A DNA stretch of 64,000 nucleotides from Enterocloster asparagiformis (lineage in GTDB: Bacteria; Bacillota; Clostridia; Lachnospirales; Lachnospiraceae): positions 1 to 64,000 of the forward strand of contig JAGZSY010000003.1 of assembly GCA_018380885.1 (NCBI GenBank). The letters are read 5' to 3'. Shown here piece by piece: positions 1 to 8,912 of this stretch (within the stretch, counting starts at the first letter, position 1; each line of letters begins with the position of its first letter). The position numbers and the translations under genes were made by a program. The notes beneath the pieces were generated by a model that was not told the DNA's origin, made no database searches, and worked only from the letters and a program-made list of their open reading frames with translations.

Positions 1-26
1 CGGATGGCGGACTCTTCGGAGCCCGC

Positions 27-97
27 TTTTCTGTTTTTTGATGCAGAAAAGGAGCCGCTGCTCCAGTAGATTATTTATCTACTTTTGCAACAGCCCC
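27..97 (-). repeat. Three-hairpin 3' element, copy 1
   Basis: Read on the plus strand this holds three stems in a row: 27-33 with 44-50, 51-55 with 60-64 (GGAGC/GCTCC), and 65-71 with 77-83, followed by TTTTGCAACAGCCCC. A second copy with the same layout lies at 30281-30351. Read on the minus strand, the sense of the adjacent gene, it begins 19 nt after the GntR stop codon with GGGGCTGTTGCAAAAG, and its GGAGC/GCTCC hairpin is followed by TTTT, so it could act as a terminator. The family name is unknown to me. Confidence 0.6.
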
Positions 98-115
98 ATT
101 TAATGGATCATTGAC

Positions 116-877
116 TTAATTTAACTTGTGAAGCGAGACCTTAAAGCTCACCTTGTCGCTGCGGGTGTAGGTGCGGCTGAAGCCGATTACGCTTCCGCTG
201 TCGTCGTGGTAGGTGCATTCTAAAACCATCAGCGCCACGCCGTCCGGCACGTCCAAGGTGTGGAACATTTTTGTGTTGCACTTCTGTATCTCCAGGCTCT
301 GGCGGACCATGCTGACGTTGACGCCGTAAAACTCGAACACGGAGCTTATGCTGAACACCGAGGAGTTCACCACGTTCAGCTGCGGGATCACGTCGTAGGG
401 GACGTAGATTTCTTCCAGGGAAACGGGCTCGGATTCCTGGTTCACAACCCGTCGGATGTAGTAGATCTGATCTTCGGGATCGATCTGGAACCGGTTGGCG
501 AACAGATCCCCGGCGGGCCGGAGAATCTTGGTCTGTTCCCGGGCGCTGCTCTGGTCCTTGCTCTTGCCGATAAAGGGCACAAAACCGCTGAATTCCTCGA
601 TGGCCTGCTCGATCTTGCTGCCCATCACGAACACGCCCTTGCCCTGCACCCGGCGCAAAAGCCCCTCGTTTACCAGCGCGTCAACGGCGCTGCGCACCGT
701 GATCCTGCTGATGCCGTAGGTGGAGGCCATATCGTTCTCCGACGGGATTGCGGTTCCGGGCAGATACTCCCCGTCCTCAATCTTGTTGCGCACGATCTCG
801 CGCAGCTGCAAATAGATGGGGGTGCGGTAGTTGATTTTTGGTTCCTGCTTTTTATCGTCGCTTTGGGGAGATTTCAT
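116..877 (-). CDS. GntR/HutC-family transcriptional regulator with UTRA domain
   Basis: A 253-residue protein with a GntR winged helix at about residues 18-87 (containing PSENDMASTYGISRITVRSA) and a UTRA effector-binding domain from about 108 to 250. HutC-subfamily regulators bind a small metabolite, often a sugar phosphate or sugar acid, in the UTRA pocket and release DNA. The start codon overlaps the stop of the GntR gene at 874-1599 (ATGA), so the two are probably co-translated. An AAAGGAGG site lies inside the end of that upstream gene. The likely target is the divergent lyase/epimerase/kinase operon starting at 2090. The effector is not identifiable. Confidence 0.88.
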   Translation of the reverse strand: MKSPQSDDKKQEPKINYRTPIYLQLREIVRNKIEDGEYLPGTAIPSENDMASTYGISRITVRSAVDALVNEGLLRRVQGKGVFVMGSKIEQAIEEFSGFVPFIGKSKDQSSAREQTKILRPAGDLFANRFQIDPEDQIYYIRRVVNQESEPVSLEEIYVPYDVIPQLNVVNSSVFSISSVFEFYGVNVSMVRQSLEIQKCNTKMFHTLDVPDGVALMVLECTYHDDSGSVIGFSRTYTRSDKVSFKVSLHKLN

Positions 878-1599
878 GTGATCCTCCTTTTGATCATGCT
901 CACAAATTTGAACCGGTCCGCCCGGAAGAGCTGTTTGTAATATTCCAGCGGGACGCCGTCCTCCATGGTGGTGACGCCGGTGGCGAAAAAGACGGGCTCC
1001 CCTTCCTCCAGGTCCAGAAGCGCGGCCTCCTCCTCGCTGGCGTATGTGACGCTGATCTTCTCCTCGCCGGCCACAAGGGTCTTTTTGTAAATGTTCTCAA
1101 AGATGGAATAGATCGAACTTTTGTCGTGGTAATATTTTTCAAGATCCGGACATTGCTTTTGATCCAGATACATGGTTTCCATGATACAGGGAACGCCCTC
1201 GATGCTGCGCACGCGGATACACTCATAAACGTTCTGACCCAGGGGGATGTGCAGCTTTTTGGAAACCTGTTTTGTGCATTCAATGATGCGCAGGCTCAAT
1301 ATCTGCGTTGAGAAGGGCAGGCCCAGCTGGCGTACCTCCGTGGACAGGGAGTTGACACCCAGCAGGTTGCGGACGAGCTTGGATTCGGCGATGTAGGTTC
1401 CGGAGCCTTTTTTGCGGTACAGCTGCCCGCTTTCCACCAGCATGTCGACAGCGAACCGAAGGGTGGTGCGGTTGATGCCCCACATTTCACACAGATCGCG
1501 CTCCGAGGGGATCTTGGTGTTCGCAGGCAAGTGATTGGATATGATGTAATTTTCCAATTTTTCTACTGCTTCTGTGCGCGGGGGGATTCTGTTCTCCAT
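874..1599 (-). CDS. GntR/HutC-family transcriptional regulator with UTRA domain
   Basis: A 241-residue protein with a GntR winged helix (about residues 9-75, containing IPSERDLCEMWGINRTTLRF) and a C-terminal UTRA domain (about 95-238). The start at 1599 is chosen because AAGGAG lies 11 nt upstream; a GTG four codons earlier would overlap that site. It is first in a two-gene regulator operon and overlaps the next GntR gene by four bases. Two non-identical UTRA regulators in tandem, divergent from one catabolic operon, could bind different effectors or form mixed dimers. That is inference. The function as a regulator is secure, the ligand is not. Confidence 0.85.
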   Translation of the reverse strand: MENRIPPRTEAVEKLENYIISNHLPANTKIPSERDLCEMWGINRTTLRFAVDMLVESGQLYRKKGSGTYIAESKLVRNLLGVNSLSTEVRQLGLPFSTQILSLRIIECTKQVSKKLHIPLGQNVYECIRVRSIEGVPCIMETMYLDQKQCPDLEKYYHDKSSIYSIFENIYKKTLVAGEEKISVTYASEEEAALLDLEEGEPVFFATGVTTMEDGVPLEYYKQLFRADRFKFVSMIKRRIT

Positions 1600-2089
1600 G
1601 TCTTTATACACTCCTTCCGGTCCTGGCCGCCTGTTTTGGAAAAAACTGGCGGTTTAGAGCTAGACCTATATTCCATTATATCAGCAAGCTGATTTTATTT
1701 CAACGTTTACGGAACGGCAAAATGCTTTAAAACACGAGGTTTGAGCCTGGTGAGAGGCCGTTGGGGAGGCGCTTTCGGCCGGTGGAGCCAACGTCTGACA
1801 AAAATTTGACATGTCTTTCGACAATTTAAGACAAGTTTTGATAAATGCAATCCAAAATTAAAAAGTGGATTGATTATAATAAAAGATATATAGTATAAAG
1901 AAAAAATAGTCAAAAAATAGAAATAAATATATAATATGCACAAAAAGTAAATGCAAATTTATGACATATGCCATTGATTAAGCCATATAAATGTGTTAGT
2001 ATAAAAAACAAGTGGTACAGAAAAATGATAAGTTATATAACTTTCTGGAGCTAAAGGCTAAATTTTAAAGAGAAAAGGAGATAGTTTCT
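1600..2089. promoter_or_regulatory. Divergent control region between GntR pair and lyase operon
   Basis: About 490 bp, strongly AT-rich from 1800 onward and without a credible gene. On the plus strand TTGATT (1974-1979) and TAGTAT (1997-2002) are separated by 17 bp and would give a leader of roughly 80 nt before the ATG at 2090, which has AAAAGGAG upstream. Short palindromes near 1806-1830 (GACATGTC, TGTC-N4-GACA) are candidate GntR sites, and TAGAGCTAGACC near 1656 partly resembles HutC-type half sites. None is strong enough to be called an operator with confidence. Confidence 0.4.
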
Positions 2090-2995
2090 ATGGGACATTT
2101 TATTACGGGAGTTGTAGATGAGATTTTGACTCCGTTCAACGCGGACGGCTCCGTGAACTATGAGCAGACGGCGGAGATGATTGACTGGCACCTCTCCAAG
2201 GGAATTCAGAATTTCTTTGTAAACGGTCTGGGGGCCGAGTGCCACGAGCTGACCACGGAGGAGAAGCTGGAACTGCTGAAGGTGATCTACGGCCGTACCA
2301 AGGGCAAGGCCAAGATCATGGCCTGCTCCTTTGAGAACTCCCTGGAGGAGAACAAAAAGCTGCTGGATTTGTACGAGGAGACCGGGATGGCCGACTGCTA
2401 CTGCATCACCGCGCCGCCGTTCTTCCATCACACGCAGAAAGCGCTGTACGACTACACGGCGGAGCTGATCGACTACGCAAAGCGTCCTGTTTACATATAC
2501 AACTGCGTTCAGATGGGAACCCTGTATCAGCCGGATACCCTGGAAAAGCTCTGGCGAGAGCATCCCAATTTAAAGGGATTCAAGGACGCCTCCGTGGATA
2601 TCCTCAATTTCCTGCAGTGCACCCTGCGCATCGACAAGGACGAGTTCGACTTCCTGGGCGGCTGCGACGGCTTGGACGGCGTGATGATGATGCTGGGAGC
2701 CGTGGGCTGCGTATCCTTTATGGCGGTTCCCTATCCGACGGAGATGATGGATATCTGCCGCTACGGCCTGGAGGGAAACAACGAGAAGTGTATCGAGGCC
2801 CAGCACAAGGTGCTGCGCATCCGCAACGTGGTGAAGAAAGCGCCCTTTAACGCGGCTTACATGTACGCCATGAAGTACGGCGGGGGCCCGGTGGGTATGC
2901 ATTCCAGAATGCCGGCGGACCAGGATTACGTTCCGGACAGCGTGAAGGAAGAGCTGGACGCACTGATGCGCGAGCTGGGATACGACGTTAAATAA
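2090..2995 (+). CDS. DapA/NanA-superfamily aldolase or lyase
   Basis: A 301-residue class I aldolase of the dihydrodipicolinate synthase/N-acetylneuraminate lyase superfamily, a TIM barrel using a Schiff-base lysine. The probable catalytic lysine is K165 in LKGFKDAS, and the YIYN stretch ending near residue 138 carries the usual tyrosine. The pyruvate-binding loop reads NGLGAE (45-50), where DapA has a TTGE-type loop, so this is probably a catabolic 2-keto-acid lyase rather than lysine biosynthesis. It opens an operon with a DUF4432 protein, a FrlC-like epimerase and a PfkB kinase. The exact substrate cannot be told from sequence. Confidence 0.85.
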   Translation: MGHFITGVVDEILTPFNADGSVNYEQTAEMIDWHLSKGIQNFFVNGLGAECHELTTEEKLELLKVIYGRTKGKAKIMACSFENSLEENKKLLDLYEETGMADCYCITAPPFFHHTQKALYDYTAELIDYAKRPVYIYNCVQMGTLYQPDTLEKLWREHPNLKGFKDASVDILNFLQCTLRIDKDEFDFLGGCDGLDGVMMMLGAVGCVSFMAVPYPTEMMDICRYGLEGNNEKCIEAQHKVLRIRNVVKKAPFNAAYMYAMKYGGGPVGMHSRMPADQDYVPDSVKEELDALMRELGYDVK

Positions 2996-3074
2996 CAAAG
3001 TTTGATGAAAACGGGTGCCGCGGGGCGGGAACAGACCGCCCCGCGGACAACGATTTGAGGAGGTATCTGGGGTT

Positions 3075-4169
3075 ATGGAGTTTACGCGCGTCAACTTTCG
3101 CCCGTCGTTTTTCGGCGATCGCCCGGTCACGCTTCTGGAGGACGGAGAGCTGCGGGCCACTGCGTTTCGCTATGAGAGCGGCGTCTGCGGCCTGAAAATA
3201 GAAAATGAGCATTGTAACATGGTGGTGCTGCCCTACATGGGACAGCAGATTTGGTTTGCGGAGTTTGAGGGCAGAAACCTGACGCAGAAGTCGATTTTTG
3301 ACCAGCCTCTGGCGACCACTAAATTCGGGGATAACTATGGCGGCCTGCTGCTCCACTGCGGCCTGACCAATATCAACTGTCCGGGGGAAGGCGAGGATTA
3401 CCCCATCCACGGGGAGCTGCCCTTTGCCAATTACCCGGAGACATACGCGGGAATCGGCCGGGATGAAAACGGCACCTATCTGGCGGTGGGAGGCACCTTC
3501 GTGTACCGCAACAGCCAGGAATACCACTACGCCTACAGCCCTGAGCTGCGGCTCTACGCGGGAGCCACGGTGGCCCAGATGCACATCGACATCCACAACC
3601 GCCGGGCAAATGCGCTGGAGTACATGTTCATGTGCCACATGAACTGGTTGGCGGTGGAGGGTTCCCGCATCGTGTACAGCGCTCCCAAGGACAAGGATCA
3701 CATCGCGGTAAGCCCCACGGAGCTGGGAGGGGATTCCCCCAGAGCCGTGGCGATCCGGGAGTACGGCAAGCGCCTGGCGGAGGACCCCACTATCGGGGAT
3801 GTGCTGGATTCTGGCACCCAGTGCAACGATCCGGAGATGTGCACCACGATCCGCTACAAGGGGGATGAGAACGGCTGGGCTCACGCCATGCAGGTGATGC
3901 CTGAGGGGGACGCCTGCTATGTGGGATTCGACACTGCGAAGCTGCCCTACGCCCTGCGCTGGGTGTGCCGGACAGGCGACGAGGATGGCATCGGCATCGC
4001 GCTGCCTACCACCGGCACCAACCACAGCACCGCTTACCAGAGAGAACACGGCCTCTACAACACCCTTGCGCCCCACGCCCACGAAAAGCTGCGCTTTGAC
4101 TTCGGCTATCTGCCTAAAGAGCGGGCCGGGGAGATGGAGCGCCACATCAATCAAATATTAGGAGAGTAA
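3075..4169 (+). CDS. DUF4432-type aldose 1-epimerase-like protein
   Basis: A 364-residue protein that looks like the DUF4432 family, which shares the beta-sandwich of galactose mutarotases. Visible features are the aromatic and His-rich core typical of this fold (GGLLLHCGLTNINCPGEGED, then a PIHGELP motif) and a late ALPTTGTNHST segment. Such proteins are found in sugar-catabolic operons and may interconvert anomers or related isomers, but few have been assayed. The ATG at 3075 is used because GAGGAGG lies about 10 nt upstream; an in-frame start 20 codons earlier has no such site. The gap to the next gene is only 5 nt. Confidence 0.75.
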   Translation: MEFTRVNFRPSFFGDRPVTLLEDGELRATAFRYESGVCGLKIENEHCNMVVLPYMGQQIWFAEFEGRNLTQKSIFDQPLATTKFGDNYGGLLLHCGLTNINCPGEGEDYPIHGELPFANYPETYAGIGRDENGTYLAVGGTFVYRNSQEYHYAYSPELRLYAGATVAQMHIDIHNRRANALEYMFMCHMNWLAVEGSRIVYSAPKDKDHIAVSPTELGGDSPRAVAIREYGKRLAEDPTIGDVLDSGTQCNDPEMCTTIRYKGDENGWAHAMQVMPEGDACYVGFDTAKLPYALRWVCRTGDEDGIGIALPTTGTNHSTAYQREHGLYNTLAPHAHEKLRFDFGYLPKERAGEMERHINQILGE

Positions 4170-4174
4170 AAATT

Positions 4175-5005
4175 ATGGCTATGAAGATTGCACTGTTTAC
4201 CGCAGGTTTTTCCAATTATCCCATTGAGCGCGCGTTTGAGGCGGCCGCCAAATACGGCTACGACGGAATCGAGATCGGAGGCTTTCGCCCCCACGCCTAC
4301 GCGCCGGACCTGGCAAGAGGCGGGGCTGCGAAGATTCGCGAGCTGTCCGGCCGTTACAACCTGCCCATCGTGAGCTACGCGCCGGAAAACACAGGATCGC
4401 CCTACAGCCTGGTGTTCGCCGACAAGAAGATGAACGAGGAGAGCCTGGAGTATTTCAAGCTGACGCTGGATATGGCCAGGGAGATCGGCTCCCAATACTG
4501 CATGTTCGCCTGCAACCATCCGGGCTACGGCCGTTACAAAGAGGACGTGAAAAAGCTGTTTATTGAAAATATGCGCGTGCTGGCCGAGCACGCGGAGAAG
4601 ATCGGCCAGACCATTATCCTGGAGCCGGTGACCCCCTACGAGGGCACCATCGTCACCACCTCCGACGATGTGCGCTGGGCTTTGGATCAGGTCAACTCCC
4701 CGCGGTTTAAATGCATGCTGGATTTGGCCTGCCCGCTGACCTGCGGCGAGCCGGTGGCCGCTTATTTCGAGAAAATGGGCGAGGACGTGAAGCACATCCA
4801 TTTCATCGACTGCGTATCCAGCAGCGAGGACCATCTGATTCCGGGTGACGGGGAGATCGATTTCCCGCGCCTGGTGAGCTACTTAAAGGAAGTGGGCTAC
4901 GACGGCTACCTTTCCCTGGAGCTGTTCAGCCGCTATGCCAACGAGCCGGATTTCGCGGCCAAGAGGGGCTATGAGGCGATCCGCGCGCTGCTGGATGAGA
5001 ATTAA
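4175..5005 (+). CDS. FrlC-like sugar isomerase/epimerase (xylose isomerase-type TIM barrel)
   Basis: A 276-residue AP endonuclease-2/xylose isomerase-like TIM barrel. Length and layout resemble what I recall of Escherichia coli FrlC, which epimerises fructoselysine to psicoselysine: an early YDGIEIGG..RPHAYAPDL region, ILEPVTPYE in the middle and GDGEIDFPRL then LSLEL near the end. The metal-binding acidic and His residues expected of the fold (E in ILEP, D in MLDL, H in HIHFID, E in LSLEL) are present. With the PfkB kinase next door this recalls the frlC–frlD pair, but no deglycase-type gene (frlB) or transporter is here, so fructoselysine itself is doubtful. Confidence 0.78.
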   Translation: MAMKIALFTAGFSNYPIERAFEAAAKYGYDGIEIGGFRPHAYAPDLARGGAAKIRELSGRYNLPIVSYAPENTGSPYSLVFADKKMNEESLEYFKLTLDMAREIGSQYCMFACNHPGYGRYKEDVKKLFIENMRVLAEHAEKIGQTIILEPVTPYEGTIVTTSDDVRWALDQVNSPRFKCMLDLACPLTCGEPVAAYFEKMGEDVKHIHFIDCVSSSEDHLIPGDGEIDFPRLVSYLKEVGYDGYLSLELFSRYANEPDFAAKRGYEAIRALLDEN

Positions 5006-5053
5006 TCCGGGGATTTGATTCAAAACGCAATTTGGAAAGGGGTCAGGATTTTT

Positions 5054-6016
5054 ATGGGGAAAAATGGAAAGAAAATAGATGTGATTGTACTGAACAGCCA
5101 CGGGGTGGGCCAGGTTTGCCATGTGAAGCGCCTTCCGCGCCGCGGCGAGACCATGGAAGCCACCAACTGGCGCGTGGAGGAGGACGGAGGAAAGGGCGCT
5201 ACGGTTTCCGTCGCTTTGGGACGTCTGGGCGTGAGCACCGGCTACATCGGCAAGGTGGGCTACGACCCGTGGGGCGACATGGGCGATCAGTGGATGAGTG
5301 AATCAGGGGTGGACACCACCTTTATGTACCGCGACCACGCGGTTTCCACGGGAACCGGCCTGATTATGGTGGATGAGGACGGCCTCAACACCATCGTGGA
5401 CGGGGACAGCGCCTGCGCGGCCCTGACCTGGGAGGAGACCCACGCGGCCATCGAAGCCATGAAGGAGGCCAAGGTGTTTATCACCGGCTTCGGAATGCCC
5501 TTTCAGAAGGCTCTGGACGGCGCGAAGATCGCCAAGGAGGAATTTGGCATGATCACCCTGTGCAACACCAGCCCCCTGCCATCCGAGCCCATGGGCGATC
5601 TATCCTATCTGGATTTTATCGTGCTGAACGACATTGAGGCCCGCCTGCTGTGCGGGCTGCCGGAGGACTCCGACGCGCCCTACGAGCAGATGCTCCGCCA
5701 GGTGCGGGATGAGTACCACACCCGCGGCGTGATCATGACATGCGGCGAGGACGGCAGCGCCGTGCTGGACGGCGAGGAGTTCTGGACCGTGGCGCCCACG
5801 CCGGTGAAGGCGGTGGACACCATCGGAGCGGGCGACGGGTATCTGGCGGCCGTTGCGGCCGGGCTGGTCTGGGGCAAGAGCCTGAGAGAAGCCACGGAGT
5901 GGGCCAGCAAATACGCGGCCTACAAGGTGACCCGCAAGGGCAGCATGACCCGCAAGCCGGGCATGGGCTATCCCGAGCTTTCGGAGGTGGAGGCCTTTAT
6001 GGAGGCGCATAAGTAG
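5054..6016 (+). CDS. PfkB-family carbohydrate kinase
   Basis: A 320-residue ribokinase/PfkB-family kinase that should phosphorylate a sugar or sugar derivative with ATP. The C-terminal signature DTIGAGD at residues 255-261 carries the catalytic base D261, and a Gly-rich substrate-binding stretch (EEDGGKGATVSVALGRLG) appears near residue 42. The ATG at 5054 follows an AAAGGGG-like site; an in-frame start 13 codons earlier lacks one. As last gene of the lyase/epimerase operon it probably makes the phosphorylated intermediate that the lyase or the pentose phosphate enzymes then use. The FrlD analogy is suggestive, but FrlD is shorter as I recall. Confidence 0.85.
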   Translation: MGKNGKKIDVIVLNSHGVGQVCHVKRLPRRGETMEATNWRVEEDGGKGATVSVALGRLGVSTGYIGKVGYDPWGDMGDQWMSESGVDTTFMYRDHAVSTGTGLIMVDEDGLNTIVDGDSACAALTWEETHAAIEAMKEAKVFITGFGMPFQKALDGAKIAKEEFGMITLCNTSPLPSEPMGDLSYLDFIVLNDIEARLLCGLPEDSDAPYEQMLRQVRDEYHTRGVIMTCGEDGSAVLDGEEFWTVAPTPVKAVDTIGAGDGYLAAVAAGLVWGKSLREATEWASKYAAYKVTRKGSMTRKPGMGYPELSEVEAFMEAHK

Positions 6017-6074
6017 AGCCAGGCGTTTTTATTAATTAAGTGCACTTGGAGTTTTTAGAAATAGATTGACAGCG

Positions 6075-6113
6075 GGCGCCGCAGAATCTTCTTGGCAGGG
6101 ATTCTGCGGCGCC
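6075..6113. terminator. Bidirectional terminator between convergent operons
   Basis: A 14-bp perfect stem (6075-6088 with 6100-6113, GGCGCCGCAGAATC and its complement) with an 11-nt loop and TTTGCGCTTT on the plus-strand side. It lies between the kinase stop and the transketolase stop, so it can serve both converging transcripts. Confidence 0.75.
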
Positions 6114-6211
6114 TTTGCGCTTTCCAAAAACAGAGCCGCCCCGGGGGGCGGAAGGTGTGAACCGTCCCCTGAGGCGACTCCGTTTATCATTTATCCGTAG
6201 GCTGCGGAAGT

Positions 6212-8200
6212 TTATTTCATCAGACCTTCCACTGTCTCCACCACGTGCTCCGCGGTGAATCCGAACCTTTCAAACAGCTTTGCAGCCGGCGCGGAAGCGC
6301 CGAAGGACTTCATGCTGATCACAGCGCCGTCCAGTCCGGTGTAGCGCTCCCAGCCGAAGCCGCTGAGCGCCTCCACGGCCACGCGCCTGCGCACGGAGCG
6401 GGGGAGCACTGCCTCTTTGTATTCTTGGGGCTGCTGCTCGAACAGGTCCATGCAGGGCATACTGACCACGCGGACGTCCACGCCTTTGCCTGCCAGAAGC
6501 TCCTTCGCCTCCACGGCCAGGGATACCTCGGAGCCGCTGGCGATCAGGAGCGCGTCCGGGGTTTCCTTGGCGCTGTCCTGGAGCACGTAACCGCCCTTTA
6601 AGGCCTCTCTGCTGCTGCCGGAGAGCTGGGGCAGGTTCTGGCGGGTCAGCACCAGCGCGGTGGGAGAATCCTTCACCGTGACCGCGTGGTACCACGCCGC
6701 CGCCGTCTCGGTGGCGTCCGCGGGCCGGAACACGTTGAATCCGGGCATGGCGCGGAACATTGCCAATTGCTCGATGGGCTCGTGGGTGGGGCCGTCCTCG
6801 CCCACGCCGATGCTGTCGTGGGTGAACACGTAGGTCACCGGCAGCTTCATCAGAGCCGCCAGCCGTGCCATGGGCTTGGTGTAATCGCTGAACACGAAGA
6901 AGGTGGACACGTAGGGGCGCAGGCCGCCGTGCAGTGCCATGCCGTTTCCGATGCCGGCCATGGCCAGCTCGCGGACGCCGAAGTGCAGGTTCCGCCCGGC
7001 GTAGTTGTCCTTGCAGAAATCGCCCTCGCCGTTTAAATAGGTCTTGGTGGAGGGAGCCAGGTCGGCCGCTCCGCCCATGAGGCCGGGGATGCGCTCCTTC
7101 AGCCGGTTTAACAGCACGCCGGATAGGTTGCGGGTAGCCTGGGGTTTGTCCTCAAATGCCCAGTATTCCTCGTCCGCAGCCAGCGTCTCTGCAGCGTCGC
7201 AGCTGAAATGCCGGTCCCAGAGCGCCTTCATCTCCGGGTAGGCGGCGCAGTAATCGGCGAACAGCTGATTCCATTTGGACTGGGCGTTGGCGCCGTGGGC
7301 GGCCAGCTCTTTGTAATGGTCGTAAATCTCGGCGGGCACCTGGAAGGCCTCGTCGCTGTCCCAGCCCAGGTTGCGGCGCAGGGCGGTTACGTTTTCGGCG
7401 CCCAGAGGCTCGCCGTGGGCGCTGGCCTTGCCCTGCTTTGCCGGGCAGCCGTAGCCGATCTGGGTTTTCACGGTGATGAAGGAGGGGCGGTCCTTGTCGG
7501 CCTTCGCCGCCTCGATAGCCCGGCCGATGGCGGCCAGGTCGTTTCCGTCCTCCACGGTCAGAGTCTGGAACCCGAACGCCTCCATGCGCTCCTGCACATT
7601 CTCCGTAAAGGCGATATCCGTGGAGCCCTCGATGGAGATTTTGTTGGAGTCGTAAAACACGATCAGCTTGGAGAGGCCCAGGGTGCCGGCCAGGGAGAAG
7701 GCCTCGGAGGAAATTCCCTCCATCATGCAGCCGTCGCCGCCCAGCACGTAGGTGTAGTGGTCCACAACCGGGTAGTTTTCTTTGTTAAATATAGCGGCCA
7801 GGTGGGACTCCGCGATGGCCATTCCCACCGCCATGGACATGCCTGCGCCCAGGGGGCCGGTGGTGGCCTCCACGCCGGCGGTGTGGCCGTATTCAGGATG
7901 GCCGGGGGTCAGGGAGTCCAGCTGCCGGAAATTCATCAGGTCCTCCTTGGTGAGCCCGCAGCCGAACATGTGCAGTAGCGCGTAGAGCAGGGAGGAGCCG
8001 TGGCCGCCGGAGAGGATAAAGCGGTCGCGGTTTTCCCAGGTCAAATCCGCGGGATTGAAGTTCATGTGATGCGCCCACAGCTCGTAGGCGGCCGGGGCGG
8101 CTCCCAGGGGCAGGCCAGGGTGGCCGGAGTTGGCCTTCTGCACCATATCTGCGGCCAGAATCCGCAGTGCGTTTACGGACATTTCATCGATGGTTTTCAT
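6212..8200 (-). CDS. tkt: Transketolase
   Basis: A full-length 662-residue transketolase, the thiamine diphosphate enzyme that moves two-carbon units in the non-oxidative pentose phosphate pathway. It shows SGHPG at 25-29, the cofactor-binding GDG at 155-157, and the middle and C-terminal pyrimidine-binding and transketolase-C regions (GEDGPTHEPIEQL and SGSEVSLAVEAKELL). AGGAGG precedes the ATG. It lies 11 nt after the transaldolase stop and is probably co-transcribed with it from the promoter at 8913-8940. Close by are a sugar kinase operon and a DeoR regulator, consistent with processing of pentose phosphates. Confidence 0.96.
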   Translation of the reverse strand: MKTIDEMSVNALRILAADMVQKANSGHPGLPLGAAPAAYELWAHHMNFNPADLTWENRDRFILSGGHGSSLLYALLHMFGCGLTKEDLMNFRQLDSLTPGHPEYGHTAGVEATTGPLGAGMSMAVGMAIAESHLAAIFNKENYPVVDHYTYVLGGDGCMMEGISSEAFSLAGTLGLSKLIVFYDSNKISIEGSTDIAFTENVQERMEAFGFQTLTVEDGNDLAAIGRAIEAAKADKDRPSFITVKTQIGYGCPAKQGKASAHGEPLGAENVTALRRNLGWDSDEAFQVPAEIYDHYKELAAHGANAQSKWNQLFADYCAAYPEMKALWDRHFSCDAAETLAADEEYWAFEDKPQATRNLSGVLLNRLKERIPGLMGGAADLAPSTKTYLNGEGDFCKDNYAGRNLHFGVRELAMAGIGNGMALHGGLRPYVSTFFVFSDYTKPMARLAALMKLPVTYVFTHDSIGVGEDGPTHEPIEQLAMFRAMPGFNVFRPADATETAAAWYHAVTVKDSPTALVLTRQNLPQLSGSSREALKGGYVLQDSAKETPDALLIASGSEVSLAVEAKELLAGKGVDVRVVSMPCMDLFEQQPQEYKEAVLPRSVRRRVAVEALSGFGWERYTGLDGAVISMKSFGASAPAAKLFERFGFTAEHVVETVEGLMK

Positions 8201-8212
8201 CTGCTGTTCCTC

Positions 8213-8866
8213 CTATTCGCCGAACACCGCGCGGTAGTCCGCCTGGAATTTCTCAATTCCCTGGTCGGTCAGCGGATGCTTTGTCATCTGCTCCAGCACT
8301 TTATAAGGAACAGTGGCGATGTCCGCGCCCGCTTTCGCACAGTCAATTACGTGGATCGGGTTGCGGATGCTGGCGGCGATGATCTCGGTCTCAATGTCGT
8401 GCATCTGGAATATTTCCGTAATCTCATAGATTAAATCAATTCCGGGCATGGAAATATCATCCAGCCTGCCCAGGAAGGGGGAAACGTAGGAGGCTCCCGC
8501 GCGGGCTGCCAGCAGGGCCTGAGCCGCGGAGAACACCAGGGTCACGTTGGTCTTAACGCCCTCGGCGGTGAGCACCTTGACGGCCTTTAAGCCCTCCACG
8601 GTCATGGGAATCTTGACAACCATGTTGGGATGGATTTTTGCGATCTCGCGGCCCTCGGCGATCATGCCCTCGGCGTCCACGGTAGTGGCCTTTACCTCGC
8701 CGCTGATGGGGCCGTCCACGATGTCGGTGATCTCCTTGATCACCTCCGCGAAGTCGCGGCCTTCCTTGGCGATCAGGGACGGGTTGGTGGTAACGCCGCA
8801 GATGATGCCCATGTCATTTGCTTTGCGGATGTCGTCTACATTGGCGGTGTCGACAAAAAATTTCAT
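8213..8866 (-). CDS. tal: Transaldolase (fructose-6-phosphate aldolase/TalC-type small subfamily)
   Basis: A 217-residue class I aldolase of the short transaldolase subfamily. The Schiff-base lysine is K85 in MVVKIPMT, the position expected for this subfamily, and the N-terminal [14 protein letters not shown] and [11 protein letters not shown] motifs are clear. Members act either as transaldolase or as fructose-6-phosphate aldolase; being paired with transketolase argues for transaldolase. AAGGAGG precedes the ATG. A consensus promoter and a CcpA-like site lie upstream, so both a DeoR-type regulator and carbon catabolite control are plausible. Confidence 0.93.
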   Translation of the reverse strand: MKFFVDTANVDDIRKANDMGIICGVTTNPSLIAKEGRDFAEVIKEITDIVDGPISGEVKATTVDAEGMIAEGREIAKIHPNMVVKIPMTVEGLKAVKVLTAEGVKTNVTLVFSAAQALLAARAGASYVSPFLGRLDDISMPGIDLIYEITEIFQMHDIETEIIAASIRNPIHVIDCAKAGADIATVPYKVLEQMTKHPLTDQGIEKFQADYRAVFGE

Positions 8867-8886
8867 AGCGGTAATCCTCCTTAAGA

Positions 8887-8900
8887 TTGAAAACGTTTAT
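8887..8900 (-). promoter_or_regulatory. Possible CcpA (cre) site in the tal leader
   Basis: TTGAAAACGTTTAT is close to the cre consensus TGNAANCGNNNNCA, lacking the final C. It lies between the -10 box and the tal start codon, where CcpA can block elongation. It is a single weak match and could be chance. Confidence 0.35.
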
Positions 8901-8912
8901 TATGCTACCTGT

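Noticed and set aside
260..940. Long plus-strand open frame opposite the GntR gene
   Set aside because: It mirrors the codons of the real minus-strand gene, has no ribosome site and low-complexity His/Gly/Val composition; the same holds for other long antisense frames such as 2988-4154, 30745-32172, 41834-43378 and 60064-61830.
2090..2995. dapA of lysine biosynthesis
   Set aside because: Neither this gene nor the one at 38149 is near lysine genes; both sit in catabolic operons and the first has an altered pyruvate loop.
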